From: Epiperipatus broadwayi
Lineage: Eukaryota; Onychophora; Udeonychophora; Euonychophora; Peripatidae
Length of the DNA: 64,000 bases
NCBI GenBank assembly: GCA_028023455.1
Contig: JAQFVV010012442.1
Span: forward strand, 2,826,903-2,890,902
Reading direction: 5' to 3'
Part shown: positions 48,191-64,000 of the stretch, one piece after another
How positions within the stretch are numbered: position 1 is the stretch's first letter
How the letters are laid out: each line of letters opens with the position of its first letter
Position numbers and translations under genes: made by a program
Notes under the pieces: model-generated
What the model saw: the letters and a program-made list of their open reading frames with translations, nothing else
Databases searched by the model: none
What the model was told of the DNA's origin: nothing

Positions 48191-51100
48191 GTGCCCTTTT
48201 GTATGGGTCTACATAAATTGTTGTGTCAATCTGTTAAAAAATTTTAAATTTCAGATATATTTAGCTATATGATGTTAATTTTGTTTATAACAATCTTTCA
48301 AAAAGTGTAATTAAAGTAATTTATGAATGTTTGATATGTGAAAATTGTGCTGATGTTTGAGAAAGATGTTTCAATAAAGATGATAATAATATATGGTTGG
48401 GAAAACTGGCCATAATCAATACTGCATTAATAAATTTAATAAATAAATGTTTAAAGCTAAAGGTTTTAAAAAGATAAGTTAAAATTAAATGCATATATTT
48501 ATTATTGATAAAGATTAATATTTAATAAGTGAGTATAAATATTTTAATTATTAGTAGTACATAATAGAAGATTAATATTTGATTTTAATAATATCAAATT
48601 ATTATTTTAAAAGTTGTTATAATATATTGTTTATTTTAAAAATATTTATTTTTAAAAAATGAAATTGTTAGTTTATTTTTAGATAATAACAAGCGTTTGT
48701 ATCTGTGTTGTAAAACAGATGTTAGTTAGACATATACACACATGCTTGTGAGTTTTTTTAGTAAAGTTGCAAAACTATTTTAAAATTCTGTTATAAAATT
48801 TATAAATATTATATTGGCTATCACGAGATAAAAATAAAGATAATTAATGTGAAATATTAAATCTGATTTTTAAAATATTGTTTAAAAAAACATAACGAAT
48901 AAAAATAGACTTAGTTTGTTTATAAAAATAATCTTATAAAAGTTAAAAGTGAAATAAAGGAAGAAAGTATATTTTAAAAAAATGTTTAATGGATTTAAAT
49001 AAATGATAAAGATTAATTTAAGAATTTAATAATGTGATAAATAATAAATATTAAATAAGTCATTATTTATTTTTTTAATTGTGTCTTGTTGGTAAAATAT
49101 GTAAATAAGCTAGCAAGTTGATTGTTTAATTTACCAATCAAGAGGGGAGTTTATTCCGGTATAAAACCAAGGTTCAATTGTTCGGAGGGGATTATGATTG
49201 TAATTTTTAAAGTGAAGTGTGCTATTAGAGATAGCTAAGTAAAATTATAGATGCTCTCAAAAATCGTTTTAAAATTATAAGAGAGTAATTTTAAATAATT
49301 TATAAAAGTTTTATCGACAAATATGCAGTGCTAATTTAATTATAATTTCCTATTGATCATCTCTATTGAAGCTCAATTTACTATCAAATAATCATGAAAA
49401 CCTTGTATAAGGATAGAATGTATTGGAGACTTTATACTAAAAATATAACAAACGCAGGATTAATTAGGAGAGTTACTAGATGCATAAAAGTAATATGTTG
49501 GACATTATATAAATTTAGAAGCTGATTATAATTAATTTTTATAAAACAGATATTTTAAAGAATGAGAAATACTTCTTTATAAAGAAAGTATTTGTAAATT
49601 ATAAATTTAAGTATATATCTTGGTAAAGATATGGTAATTAACAGTAATTATATAAATACTTGCCTGGTAAAGTCTTTGTGGTTTAAAAGACTAAATTTTA
49701 ATAGTTTTAAAAGGCAAATAAATCGGAAGTTTAATTGGCCAAGAAATACCTGTAAATAAGATTATTATATTAGTAAAGTCTGAAGGCTGGTCGTACAGAA
49801 GAATCTAAAATTAATCTTACCTAAATATTTGTTAAGGAATGCGCAAATAAAATATACGTGGATATCCAAGTCAATTTAGAATAATTAAATAAGAATTTAT
49901 AAACTATTGACTAATTCTAAAATAATAACTTTTAAATAATTTTCTTTAAAGAAATGAATCTGGATCCTATAAACTATTTTAATTATTATTTTGCTTTCTT
50001 ATGGTGGAACTGATTTTTATTATATTTTTTTTTTAAAAAAGAACGTTTTCATTTTTTATAAAAACTTTTAAAAACACGTGATGTACCGGAAAAGGAAGTA
50101 ATGTTTGGTGAAAGTTTGTGCCTAGGAAAAAGAACAATTATGGGTGGAAAGAAGACACCATTGGATTTTTATGTAATATGTTTTTATTTATTAACTAACA
50201 TAAATATTTAATTAATTATTGATTTATTAAAGATAGGAAAGGTACATTTACATTTTTTAAAAAAAATAACTAAATATTAATATAACATTTATTGCATAAA
50301 GTTTATTTTTATAATTATACAACACGTAATATTTTGAAGAATAAGTGTTGTGTGTAAATGTGAAATTATTTTGTAAAACTGTAATCCTGGAGGACATCGT
50401 ATGGTGGACTGTACATTAAAGTATCATTTATGGTAAAAATTATATAATAATAATAATAATTTGATGTATTTTTGATATGATTTCTTTAGATCAACCAAAT
50501 ATTATTTGATTGTTGAATGAATGTATAAATATTTAAATAATATACACGCATAAGATTAATAATAACAGTTTTATTTTAATATGCATACTTTGAATTTATG
50601 ATGTGAATTTAATACAACGTAATATGAGAAATCTAAAAAACAATTATATGATTCTTTCGTAGATGAATTTTAATGTTTCTGTGACAATATTAGGAATTAG
50701 ATTTATTATATTAGTATAAGTTATTTATTTTTTATATTTTAAGTTAGTAAGAGATATAAAAATCTATATTTTATTTTATTTTATTAGATAAGTTAAGTTA
50801 ATTTTACATAGACATTTATATTTTGATTGAAGGTTTATCAGATATAGATGATGGGGTATAAGAGATTTTGGATAATTATTATTTTTTTTTAATATTGGTC
50901 ATCTGTTTTCCTGAATTTAAATAAGGTTAAAATGATATTTGTAGATAGAAGTTTATTAGGAAGGAATAGGGATAACAAGAAAAGAAAGGTATTGGTTTAA
51001 ATAGAAAAGAATCATAGAATTTTATTTAATATAATACTTTATAAAATTTGAAATTGTTGAATAATTTTAAAGATTATTTTAAAAGAACATATACGTATTG

Positions 51101-52502
51101 CATATTTTGGTAAGACATGTAGTATGAAATTACATTAGAATGAAATAAATAATTATAATCAATAATTATTATTATATTACAAAGTTATCAGTTTATACAT
51201 TATTTGACATTGGGGTAATGCTAATAGTAAATGTAATACATACTAGTACATTATAATATAAATAGCAGAAATACTTAGGTGAAGTAGCATTTTAATTGTT
51301 AACGTTTTGTTTATTTACATGTGCTACATTTTAGGATATTTTACATAAAATTTTCTTGTATTAATTGATGACAAAATGATATCTATTAAAATTTAAGTTC
51401 ATCAACTTAATTAAATGTTATTGATAAAACATTTTTTAAAAAATGTATAAATTATTTATTTATGATTATGGAAGTAGTAACAGTGTAAAAAAACTTGTAT
51501 TATTATTTTTTTTTATTTTTTTTTTATTTGGTTTCCATTTTTAATGTAAATAGTGTAAATTAGTTATTTGTTAAAGTTGATGTAAATAAATTTGTTAAGT
51601 TGTTTTAAAAATGTGTCGAATTCATTATTTTACACCACAGCATTTGACAACAGATAATTTGATTAAACATAATATTTGCACAATATGAATTTATTATTAT
51701 TATTTTTTTAGAAAGAAATACAATATTTTCTTAATATAATTTATAGAAATTGATTAACATTAACATATATTATTATAATGGTCAGAAAATAATTATAATG
51801 CACAATATAAGAGTATAATATTATTTATTGCCACAGATTGTTACATTATAAGAATTTAGTATATTTTAAAATTAAGATGCTATATGGAAATGAAAGACAT
51901 GTATATGATCTACTTATTTTCTTAATGATTGATAGTATAATAAACATAGATAAGATTAAGTTATACACTAAAGATTATTCTTGTTAATTAGTGTTATTGG
52001 AGTAAGTTAGGTGTATTTAGGTTTGATATTAAATCCCTTATCATTCCTATTTGCACGAATTATTATTACTTTAAGATAATTAGAAGAACCTGAGATTATT
52101 TAATTATATTTCTTTAACAAAAGATTGAGATTTATTTATCTATTATTATGAAAGGTAGTTAATTTTATAAAAGACATAAGAGTGCTGTAGATGTAGTAAT
52201 GAAATAATAAAGTTGTAATTAGTATTCTTATGCCATTGAGATAATGTCTTGGGAAGACATTAGCTCAATGTAAATTCAATTACCAATTGTAACTTCACTT
52301 CACAGTCTCATGATTTTAGTAAATACTTATTTAATTAGTAGATGATATTGAACTATATTAATTTTGATAAGTTATAATAAATCTGATAAGATATAGTATT
52401 ATAAAAATATATTAAAGATAATTATACATATTTTAGCTAAGCATAACGATTTAATTGAGCTAGTCATATTTTAAGTTATATCATATATCGAGAAGTGAGG
52501 GT

Positions 52503-52505
<3 letters not shown>
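48191..52505. other. AT-rich desert, 4.3 kb, no gene seen
   Basis: No open frame of note, no recognised repeat and no retroelement motif. At 49,140-49,190 a less AT-rich patch contains GGTATAAAACC followed about 15-25 bases later by a TCAATTG-like initiator; this might be a core promoter. At 50,385-50,440 another such patch ends ATGGTAAAA, compatible with a 5' splice site. Both are weak. Confidence 0.45.

Positions 52506-52586
<81 letters not shown>
52506..52586. repeat. (TA)n microsatellite, about 40 units
   Basis: An uninterrupted TA array. Confidence 0.98.
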
Positions 52587-52589
<3 letters not shown>

Positions 52590-52841
52590 ATTAGAAATAT
52601 AAGCTTTATTATTGAAATTTATTATTCTGAAGCAATTAACTTATTTAAGAGTTCTTTTAATATTAAGGGTAGATGGGAAGTGAATGGATTTGTGGGTATT
52701 GTTTAATATTATATATATTGTGTAGTTTTTATAGTTCTTTACAATTGAGAAGTCTGTTTGTAGCAGTGAAACCTTTGGTTGTGCTTTTAATATATATATA
52801 TATTGCTGGCTTAATTGAATTTTAAATTTGAGGTAATTTTA

Positions 52842-52844
<3 letters not shown>

Positions 52845-52920
<76 letters not shown>
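52845..52920. repeat. (TA)n microsatellite at the 5' junction of PLE P4
   Basis: An uninterrupted TA array. PLE homology begins at the next base. Confidence 0.98.
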
Positions 52921-52923
<3 letters not shown>

Positions 52924-54230
52924 AAGGTTTACCTATAGACTGATGTTGGATTTTGGAGGATGGATGTATTATCATGCCACAGTTTTTGTTGGAAAGTTTT
53001 TGCAAGATGAATTGGGTTTTGGTGATTATACAATTGGCTATTCTTTTGATTTAGTTAAAAAGATTGATAATATTGTTTTGGATAATGATGATAAATTATT
53101 TACATTGAATGTTGCAGAGTTATATGGTTCAATAAAAAGAAAGGAGTTTATTAACATTATTGATCAAGTTTTATAAGAAAAAGGAGTGGGCAAGTTTTAT
53201 CGTATGTTTGTAAAGGATTTGTTATTATTTATTGCATCAGAATTTGATAACTACATTTGAAGGTCAGTTGTATATGATGGATGAAGGTTGGCCTATAATT
53301 TTGCCTGTTTTAGCAATTATATGTAGTTATGTGTTGTCATATTATGAAGGGATAAAATTAAAAGAATATTTTATGACAGGTGTTAAAAGTTATTATAGGT
53401 ATGTGGATGATGTGCTTATTGTAGGATGAAATACGATAGTGCAAACACTGTTTATTACATTAAATGATATTGCTGGGTTAATGTGGACTATTACTTCTGA
53501 AGATAGTGAGAAGAGTGTAAAATATCTTGATTTGATTTTATGGGGAGAAGGTAATAAAATTAATAATAAAATGGTGTTGAAATCATTATCAATTAGAGGA
53601 GTTGTTCTTCCAAATTCAAATGTACAACTTACCTATAAATTGGCTGGTTTTAGAACATTTCTTTTTAGAAATGATGTTTTGTGAAAATTTCAAGTGATAA
53701 AATGATTAATATTGAAAGATATGTGAATCATTTATTGGGTATGGGGTATAGTAGGATAAATATTTTGGGTGTACTATATATGTTTAGAAATATATGGAGA
53801 ACAGATAATATGGAAAAGAAAAGGTGAAAAGCATTACCTTATGTAAAGGATATTATTTGTAATAAAATTACATCATTGGTATCTGCTGATTTTAATGTTG
53901 CTTTTAAAGTGAGTACAAATAGTGGGATATTGGTTATTAATGGAAAAGATTCTATTGATAAAAGCAACAAATGTAATATTATATATAAAAAGGTTGTCAT
54001 TGTGGATATCGTTACATTGGGGAGACTAAATGTGCATTGAAAAAGAGGATTAGGGAGCATGAATTATTATATAACAAGTTGTGTTGTTCTGCAGATAGGT
54101 ATAAATCTGTTTTTGCAGAACATGCAGTGATTTGTAATAGAGAATTATGTTTTGATAGAGTTTTTATTTTGCATATGGAAAATCATTTGAAAAAAAAAAC
54201 AATTAAGGTGTCCTATTTTATAAATAGTAT
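52921..54230 (+). pseudogene. Penelope-like element P4: RT and GIY-YIG, 5'-truncated at (TA)n
   Basis: Homology with P3 begins directly after the TA array. Blocks in order: LMLDFGGWMYYHATVFVGKF (52,943-53,000), FGDYTIGYSFDLVKKIDNIV, LFTLNVAELYGSIKRKEF (near 53,098-53,150), LPVLAIICSYVLSYYEG (near 53,300), SYYRYVDDVLIVG (53,388-53,428; the catalytic YVDD is intact) and WTITSEDSEKSVKYLDLILW (near 53,480-53,540). The GIY-YIG domain follows: CHCGYRYIGETKCALKKRIR (near 53,995-54,050; YIG intact), EHAVICNRELCFDR (near 54,118-54,160) and MENHLKKKTIKVSYFINS. Frame changes near 53,180, 53,685 and 54,000 inactivate it. The last codons are replaced by repeat R3 from about 54,231. Confidence 0.9.
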
Positions 54231-55350
54231 GTGCCTGAAAAATTCAAGTTTTCAAACTGACAGTAATGTATTAAATAAGTGCTGACACATGAGTTGGAGT
54301 TTTAGATCTAGTGTCTGAAATCCTAATTCCTCATTGAGGTGAGTCATAAATCAAAACCAATTGGTCTTGAGATGAGGATTTTCCAGTAGTGATTTTGAAT
54401 GCTTTCTCTTTTGGCACTTATAATTAAAGCTTGTTTGGAGCTAGTGGTAAACTCCACCTAGTGAACACACACACCCATATATATATATATATGATAAACA
54501 AAACAAATTAAAAATTCCGTAACTTTCTATAGCTTGCATTTAATGATCACTAGATGGATCTTTACCAATAGCCCACAATGAAGCTTTGTTTACACAAATG
54601 CTGAGAGAGATAGAATTCAATATCTCTTTCAAATTGTCTCCAACCTTTAAACCATGGTCTTGAGCTAGTTGGCTTATGTCAGTAAAGGGTAGGAAGACCA
54701 GAAACTAGATGTAAACACCAAATCTACTACTCAACACTTATGAAACACTTTTTGATCAGCTTGATAGCATGATTTTTTTTTGATACGTAAATCTTTTCAA
54801 ATCCAACTAGCTCGAAACCATGGTTTAAGGGTTGGAGACAATTTGAAAGAGATATTGAATTCTATCTCTCTCAGTATTTGTGTAAACAAAGCTTGATTGT
54901 GGTCTATTGGTAAAGCTCTATCTAGTCATCATTAAATGCAAGCTATAGCAAGTTACAAAATTTTTAACCTGTTTTGTTTATCATAAATTACCCTTGAAGG
55001 TTTTTGCAATGATATAGATTGCAGAGGCTTTTACTATATGGTGAAACTGAACTGATTTCAGACCCATATATCTATCTAGTTTGTTTGACTGGATTTGAAG
55101 ATATTTACGTATCAGAAAAATTCACGTTTTCAAGCTGATAGAAAAGTGTTTCAGAAGTGCTGATTAGAAGAGTTGGTGGTTAGATCTATTTTTTGGTCTT
55201 CATACCCTTTACTGATGTGAGCCAACTAGCTTGAAACCATGATTTAAATGTTGGAGACAATTTCAAAGAGATAATGATTTCTATGTATCTCAGCATTTGT
55301 GTAAGCAAAGCTTGATTGTGGGCTATTGGTAAAGCTCCATCTAATGATCA
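54231..55350. mobile_element. Cluster of R3 repeats: half unit, palindrome, and full unit
   Basis: Three pieces can be separated. At 54,231-54,476 a plus-oriented half unit abuts PLE P4. At 54,493-54,985 two R3 arms face each other, from GATAAACAAAACAAATTAAA to its reverse complement near 54,985, so the whole is a large imperfect palindrome with its centre near 54,790. At 54,996-55,350 a full R3 unit follows in plus orientation (CTTGAAGGTTTTTGCAATG at its start, GGTAAAGCTCCATCTA near its end). All are bounded by TA runs. No coding. The arm ends share the layout and several words (AGATGG, GTTTACA, GTCAGT) with PAL-1 and PAL-2. Confidence 0.78.
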
Positions 55351-55351
55351 T

Positions 55352-55422
55352 ATATATATATATATATATGATATATATATATGATATTTACATGATATAT
55401 ATATATATATATATATATATCA
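55352..55422. repeat. (TA)n microsatellite with GATATATATA interruptions
   Basis: Several TA runs broken by ATGATAT. A short R1 end fragment (GTGAAAGTCTGTGCTCATA) follows at 55,424-55,442. Confidence 0.93.
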
Positions 55423-55502
55423 TGTGAAAGTCTGTGCTCATACCTTCTCTATTACATATATAGACACAGGTATATATAAACCTGTGTATTTCAACTATTA
55501 TA

Positions 55503-55945
55503 TATATAAATTATAATTTAATATTTATAAACAGTATATTAATATATGTAAAATATAGCTTTAAAAATTTTATCCATGTAGGAGCGCTTTTGACTACTCT
55601 CTAGTTTTCGTCAACTAGCACATTCAAAGGCTAACATTACCACAATTCAATGATCTTAACATTTTCTGCCTGTCTGTTAATTAAATAATCTTTGTATTTG
55701 TATATTAGCATACTTACGTTATTTTCCTTTCGTTGTTTTTTTTTTTTTTAATTTGCAATATTTTACATTATATATGCAGCAAAGGTTAAGATGATGGAAT
55801 TGTGGGAAGGTTAGCCTTTAAAGTTCTAGTTGACAAAGTCTATGAGGATAGTCAAAGGTGCTCCCAAGAGGATAAAATTTTTAAAGTTATAATTTACATA
55901 TATCTAATTACTGTTTTATAAATATTCAATTATAAGATCACATAC
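55503..55945. mobile_element. MITE-like element with about 165-bp inverted repeats
   Basis: The left arm (about 55,503-55,671) and right arm (about 55,785-55,945) pair along their length: AAAAATTTTATCC, GGAGCGCTTTTGACTA, GTCAACTAG, AAAGGCTAAC and CCACAATTC with their reverse complements. The centre is about 110 bases and T-rich. There is no open frame. Confidence 0.82.
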
Positions 55946-56988
55946 ATTATTTTGAAGAAATACGGACATCAAATTATATATATATTGAAATACAAAAATA
56001 GTGTATATAGTTAACCTACATGTAATTAAAATAAATTTATGCACAGACTTTCAAGCTCCTGTATGAAGCTTGAATGTATGGATTCAAGTTGCCTTTAAGT
56101 AAATTAATATAATATACGGGATCTTAGATATGCATTGATATGCAACAACCAATAAGACTTATTCTGCTGGCACAAAAACAAATTAACTAAGATGTTCAAG
56201 CTCTTATGTCAGTATCTCACATGTTAATGTATAAGTAAGTATCTGGACATTATAGTTATAAGATATGGGATATAATGTGGAACAGTATCCTTCTATCTTA
56301 TGTGAAATTAAAACTCTCCATAAGCAAGTCATATATGTCAATTTTAATACATTTTAATCGTTTAATATAGATGTGCATTTAATGTTTTAATATACATGTA
56401 AATTAATTATTGATTTACAGCAACCAGTATAAGAAGTTACCATTTATTAATTACATTACATCTATATTAGGTCATTAAAAATATTACAGTTAAATGCATG
56501 ACTTGCTGATGAGTACTAATTGCAGTTGGGATGTAAGAAATGTTTCTATGTATTGTATGTTGAAGGTTAGAACTATAATGTTTAGCTACTGATACATACA
56601 TTACAAAATGAGTGACTGACCAAATGAAATTTTATTTTGATTAGGAATAGCTTGGATAGGTTGGTTATTGTTGTCTTTTAGTCAGACGAACTGTTTTTTT
56701 TTTTTTTGGTTACTGCATATCAATGCACCTTTGTTGTGGATTTACCTTTTAGGTAAATAATGAATAACCCATTTATTAATTTATAACTATATTATACAGC
56801 TAAACATATTATATGTAGCATACATATAGGGGATTGCTTCATGATTTATTTATTTACACTTTTTGTCAATTCAATCAAAACTCTCTCTTGATGTTGTTAA
56901 ATAATTAATTTTAATTGTGTTAGAGTTTCTTCTTATCATCATTCATTGGAATATATACATGCACCAAATATATATATACATATAAATA
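55946..56988. other. Unassigned AT-rich sequence
   Basis: I see no gene, RNA or repeat copy here. Confidence 0.5.
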
Positions 56989-57271
56989 TGACAATAGATG
57001 GCGTTCTATAAAACACCGTCAAGCGTATGTTTGTTTATATAAACGTCAGAGCAAGCTGTCACTATCTCTAACTTTAGTTCCACCTTCAGATCATGATTTC
57101 AAGCTATTTGCACTGAAGGTAGGACTAAAGTTAGAGATAGTGAATGCTTGCTCTGACGTTTATGTAAACAAACATACGCTTGACGGTGCTTTTGGTAGAA
57201 TGCCATCTATTGTCATAAATACAAGTGTTAGCAAGTTTTAACTTGTGTTTTTTTGTTTTTCATATATATAT
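56989..57271. mobile_element. Palindromic element PAL-2
   Basis: The stretch 56,989-57,215 is a palindrome of about 227 bases of the same family as PAL-1 (TGACAATAGATGGCGTTCTA at the start; CTCTGACGTTTATGTAAAC on the right arm). Its centre is shorter than in PAL-1 by about 75 bases. The 3' flank to 57,262 is the inverted equivalent of the left flank of PAL-1. A short TA run follows, and RTE copy D starts at its edge. Confidence 0.83.
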
Positions 57272-57272
57272 A

Positions 57273-61214
<3,942 letters not shown>

Positions 61215-61221
61215 TATATAT

Positions 61222-61396
61222 TGTAACGGTCACTCAATCTATCTTTGATCACGGAGGGCGCCACCATATCTTAACGTATATGAAAAACTTAGACTGGGGA
61301 ATGTAAAATTAAGTAGATCACAAGTTTTTCTTGGTATAATTGCTGAGAGATTCTTGACTTCGTTTAAGAAGAAGCTACTGTACATCACATCACATA
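61222..61396 (+). repeat. Dispersed repeat sharing its 3' half with the insertion at 4343-4441
   Basis: From about 61,334 to 61,396 it matches 4381-4441 (ATTGCTGAGAGATTCTTGAC, then TTCGTTTAAGAAGAAGC, then ACATCACATCACA). The upstream part (61,222-61,330, GGAGGGCGCCACCATATC) is not in the 4.3-kb copy, which would then be 5'-truncated. The repeating CATCA tail and variable 5' end suggest a retroposed SINE-like unit, but I find no pol III promoter boxes. Confidence 0.6.
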
Positions 61397-64000
61397 GAAA
61401 TATTTGTTTACCATGATCAAAAGTGAATGGGGATGATGGTTTGCATCAACTTGACCTAGGGAGTAATAAAAGCACTAAGACAAACATCAACCAAATTAAG
61501 TTTTTTAAAGAGAAATATAAAATTTTAAAGTACAGATTTTCACACCTTACATGTGAGTCTTTTATATGTGTACTAACAAAAACTAAACATCAATGTTCTG
61601 GCAGACAGACTAATTTTCTAAAAGTGAATTAGAAAAGGAGGAAATGATTTTTCTTGATCATGCGATTCACCTAACCAATTTAGGTTTTCTTATTCAAAAG
61701 TTCTAAAATGAAAATCAAAGGAAAGTTTCTTGCATGAATCAATGAAACCAGCATGGGTGAGTATCACTAGCTTATTGACTAATGATGTATTAATGTCTGC
61801 AGTACTGCTGCATGTAAAAATCATGTTTAAGATCTCCACATTTGATTACAATGAAATAATACAACAATGGTAAATGAATATGATGGAATATTAACTATAG
61901 AATGAAAGAAAACTTAAATCTACAATTTAACGAAATAAAAAACTGAGAAAATACTCTGGCGTAAATTAATAAAACATTACGTATTTGAATTAAGGAAAAC
62001 AGACATATAGTACAGATGAATCACCAACCAAACAATTGACCAGAACTAAGCTGAAAATAATAATTAAAAATTCTCAATAGGATACAGGTACATGATAAAA
62101 AAATCATTTATGTCTGCCAAGGATTTATCAAGGAAGTGAAATAATTAGAATTAAAAATAATTTGACAAACTAAATTCTTAGTACATGCTCTGACAAATAA
62201 ATTTAAAGCAGAAAATAAAAGAGCAAATAAATCTAGGAAACAAAATACTAATGTTTGACCTACATTTTTATAAGTTAATTTATCAGAAAGTGCATATGAG
62301 TTGAAAATATGAAAACATTAAATGCCTTAGCAGAAAAAAACAATCTATCATATAAAGTTTAAATGGGAATTAAGAGTATCTTCCTGCTGGTGACTTATAA
62401 AAGTACAACAATTCTAGCTTTCCATATCAGAGATATGAAAACTATACGGTCTTGTAGGAAATCAACGAAACAGTAACGATGAGCATTTCTTGCCCAGAAT
62501 AATGCATTGAGACAAGAACATCATTTCTGTTGGCAGGACAGCCCTATGATTACAATGTTTAATGTAATTTATGGTTAATTTGACATACAAGACAAGAAAA
62601 CTTGTAGAATGATTATGATCTTACAAAATCTGGAAAAGAAGCAAGGGAATCTCCAACTACAGAAAAAACAAAATAACAAACATAATAAACTGCCAGCCAA
62701 AAGATTTGCAGTTTGCAAAAAGCACAAACACATTAATTTAAATTAACCATTGAAGAATAAAATAGAGACATATGATCAAACTAAAATTTATAAAAGACTA
62801 CCAAAGCATTTATCACTAGTTAATAATAAAAGAAGGGATAATAAGCATATAAAATATAAACATACAATACACTCCCTGATAAATAAAATTGGAAACAAAC
62901 TTGGAACCTTAAAACTAAGATTCCAAGACATACTAGAAATACAACGAAAATCAAAAACATATAAAAATTATTGTAATATATATAACAAAATAATCGTTGA
63001 AAAACGATAAGAGAGTTTGTACTTCTTGATAAGATTTAATAAAATTGTTATTATTTATAGAATTGTTCATATCATATTCGAATTATATAATGTGTGCATA
63101 TTTAATACTAACACATATTAAAGTTTTACATACAAATTATTATTAAATAATTAATTAAGTTTATATATCACACTTATTTTAGATTGAGTGGAGATTTAAT
63201 TAAAATAAATTTATTTACCCTGGAAAGAACAATAAATAATTTTATCTTATGGTAAAGCACACTTTTATTTTAAGTTCCAATTTTCAGGGATTCCACTTCT
63301 TTATTGGGGAAAATGTAGAGACATATTTTGAGATACTTACCTCTTCAGACTTTCATGGCATGATGAAGAACAGAATGGAATCAGAGGTCCATACTTAGTT
63401 AAGTTAACAAGGCATCTTTAAGACACAAAATCTTTTATTAATGGCAAATTTTAATTAACAAAATAGTATGTCCACGCTGCCAAAAATACAGTAGCAATCT
63501 CAGCAGGCTCAAATCAAAGTGTGAAAATAAATATTAAAAACTGTAGCTATCACTTTGCAGCAGCTTGGTCCAATCAAGAATAATCTAAAATGTCCAAAAT
63601 TTTGAGGCTACTTATACCCCACATTATTTCCCACATAAAATTTCTTATTTTTCAATTTTAAGCCTATTCCAGGGCAAATCTTAATCTCCCACTCAAACTT
63701 AATTAAGAATTCTAATCAGGGAATAACTTATAGAAAAACAACACAAAATATAATTTCCACTTTTAAAATTAAACTACAAATGGATTATAATTAAAATAAA
63801 AAAAACAGAAATGTAATTAAAAAGTTTGTTTGCTTTTAATTAATTTGATAAAAAAAAATGGTAAAAGAAAACTATTTTAGAAATCAAATTTATAAAAAAT
63901 AAAATGACCTATTTTAAACATAAGTGAGTATGTGTACTCTTTTAAACAATTTTTAAATAGTTTTAAACATTTTAACATTAGAAATTTAATGAAAATAAAA
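61397..64000. other. Unassigned AT-rich sequence to the window end
   Basis: Plus-strand frames at 61,423-61,632 and 62,750-63,010 are Lys/Asn-rich and end with no recognisable motif. They may be worn transposon coding sequence, but I cannot place them. Nothing else stands out. Confidence 0.45.

Noticed and set aside
62750-63010. Lys/Asn-rich 86-codon frame
   Set aside because: Low-complexity composition and no recognisable family; kept only as unassigned sequence.

Overview
This window looks like a gene-poor, very AT-rich stretch of an animal nuclear genome, most likely an invertebrate and probably an arthropod. The reasons are: long runs of (TA)n, (TAA)n and (TAG)n microsatellites; decayed RTE-clade LINEs ending in (TGA)n; a CR1/Jockey-group LINE whose ORF1 joins a PHD-like zinc finger to a baculovirus-FP-like domain; Penelope-like elements (PLEs) with GIY-YIG endonuclease; a Gag remnant; and many long inverted-repeat (foldback/MITE-like) elements. 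There is no operon structure, no Shine-Dalgarno context, and I recognised no rRNA or tRNA gene. The species cannot be named from this.

Layout. 0-5.5 kb: RTE fragment A, a 0.94-kb DNA transposon with terminal inverted repeats, a (TA)n tract and RTE fragment B. 5.5-10.2 kb: AT-rich sequence with two long (ATT)n arrays. 10.2-20.6 kb: a nested nest. An ancient RTE copy (F) is split in two by about 7.3 kb made of TAA microsatellites, a foldback element and two head-to-tail LINE copies (E1, E2). 22.8-24.2 kb: PLE P1 and a palindrome. 26.6-27.7 kb: a less AT-rich island of unknown nature. 28.5-29.3 kb: a probable old LINE 3' end. 31.2-34.8 kb: near-full-length RTE copy C. 34.8-36.2 kb: foldback repeats. 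36.8-38.2 kb: Gag remnant. 40-45.5 kb: PLE P2 (minus strand), a second copy of the DNA transposon, and a tandem PLE array (P3). 45.6-46.4 kb: a MITE followed by the only convincing host gene, a 66-residue secreted peptide. 46.5-48.2 kb: a dispersed repeat, a near-perfect 301-bp palindrome, and more repeats. 48.2-52.5 kb: AT-rich desert. 52.9-55.4 kb: PLE P4 disrupted by a foldback repeat cluster. 55.5-57.3 kb: a MITE and another palindrome. 57.3-60.5 kb: near-full-length RTE copy D. 60.5-64 kb: (TA)n, a dispersed repeat and unassigned sequence.

How it fits together. Nearly all recognisable coding sequence is retroelement reverse transcriptase, endonuclease or Gag, and all of it carries stops and frameshifts, so no element here looks autonomous. 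Many element boundaries fall on (TA)n or (TAA)n tracts, so microsatellites appear to be either the preferred landing sites or the products of these elements. The most interesting items are the secreted-peptide gene at 46,212-46,412, the TAA-flanked LINE family, and a superfamily of palindromic elements bounded by (TA)n that share a conserved head sequence.
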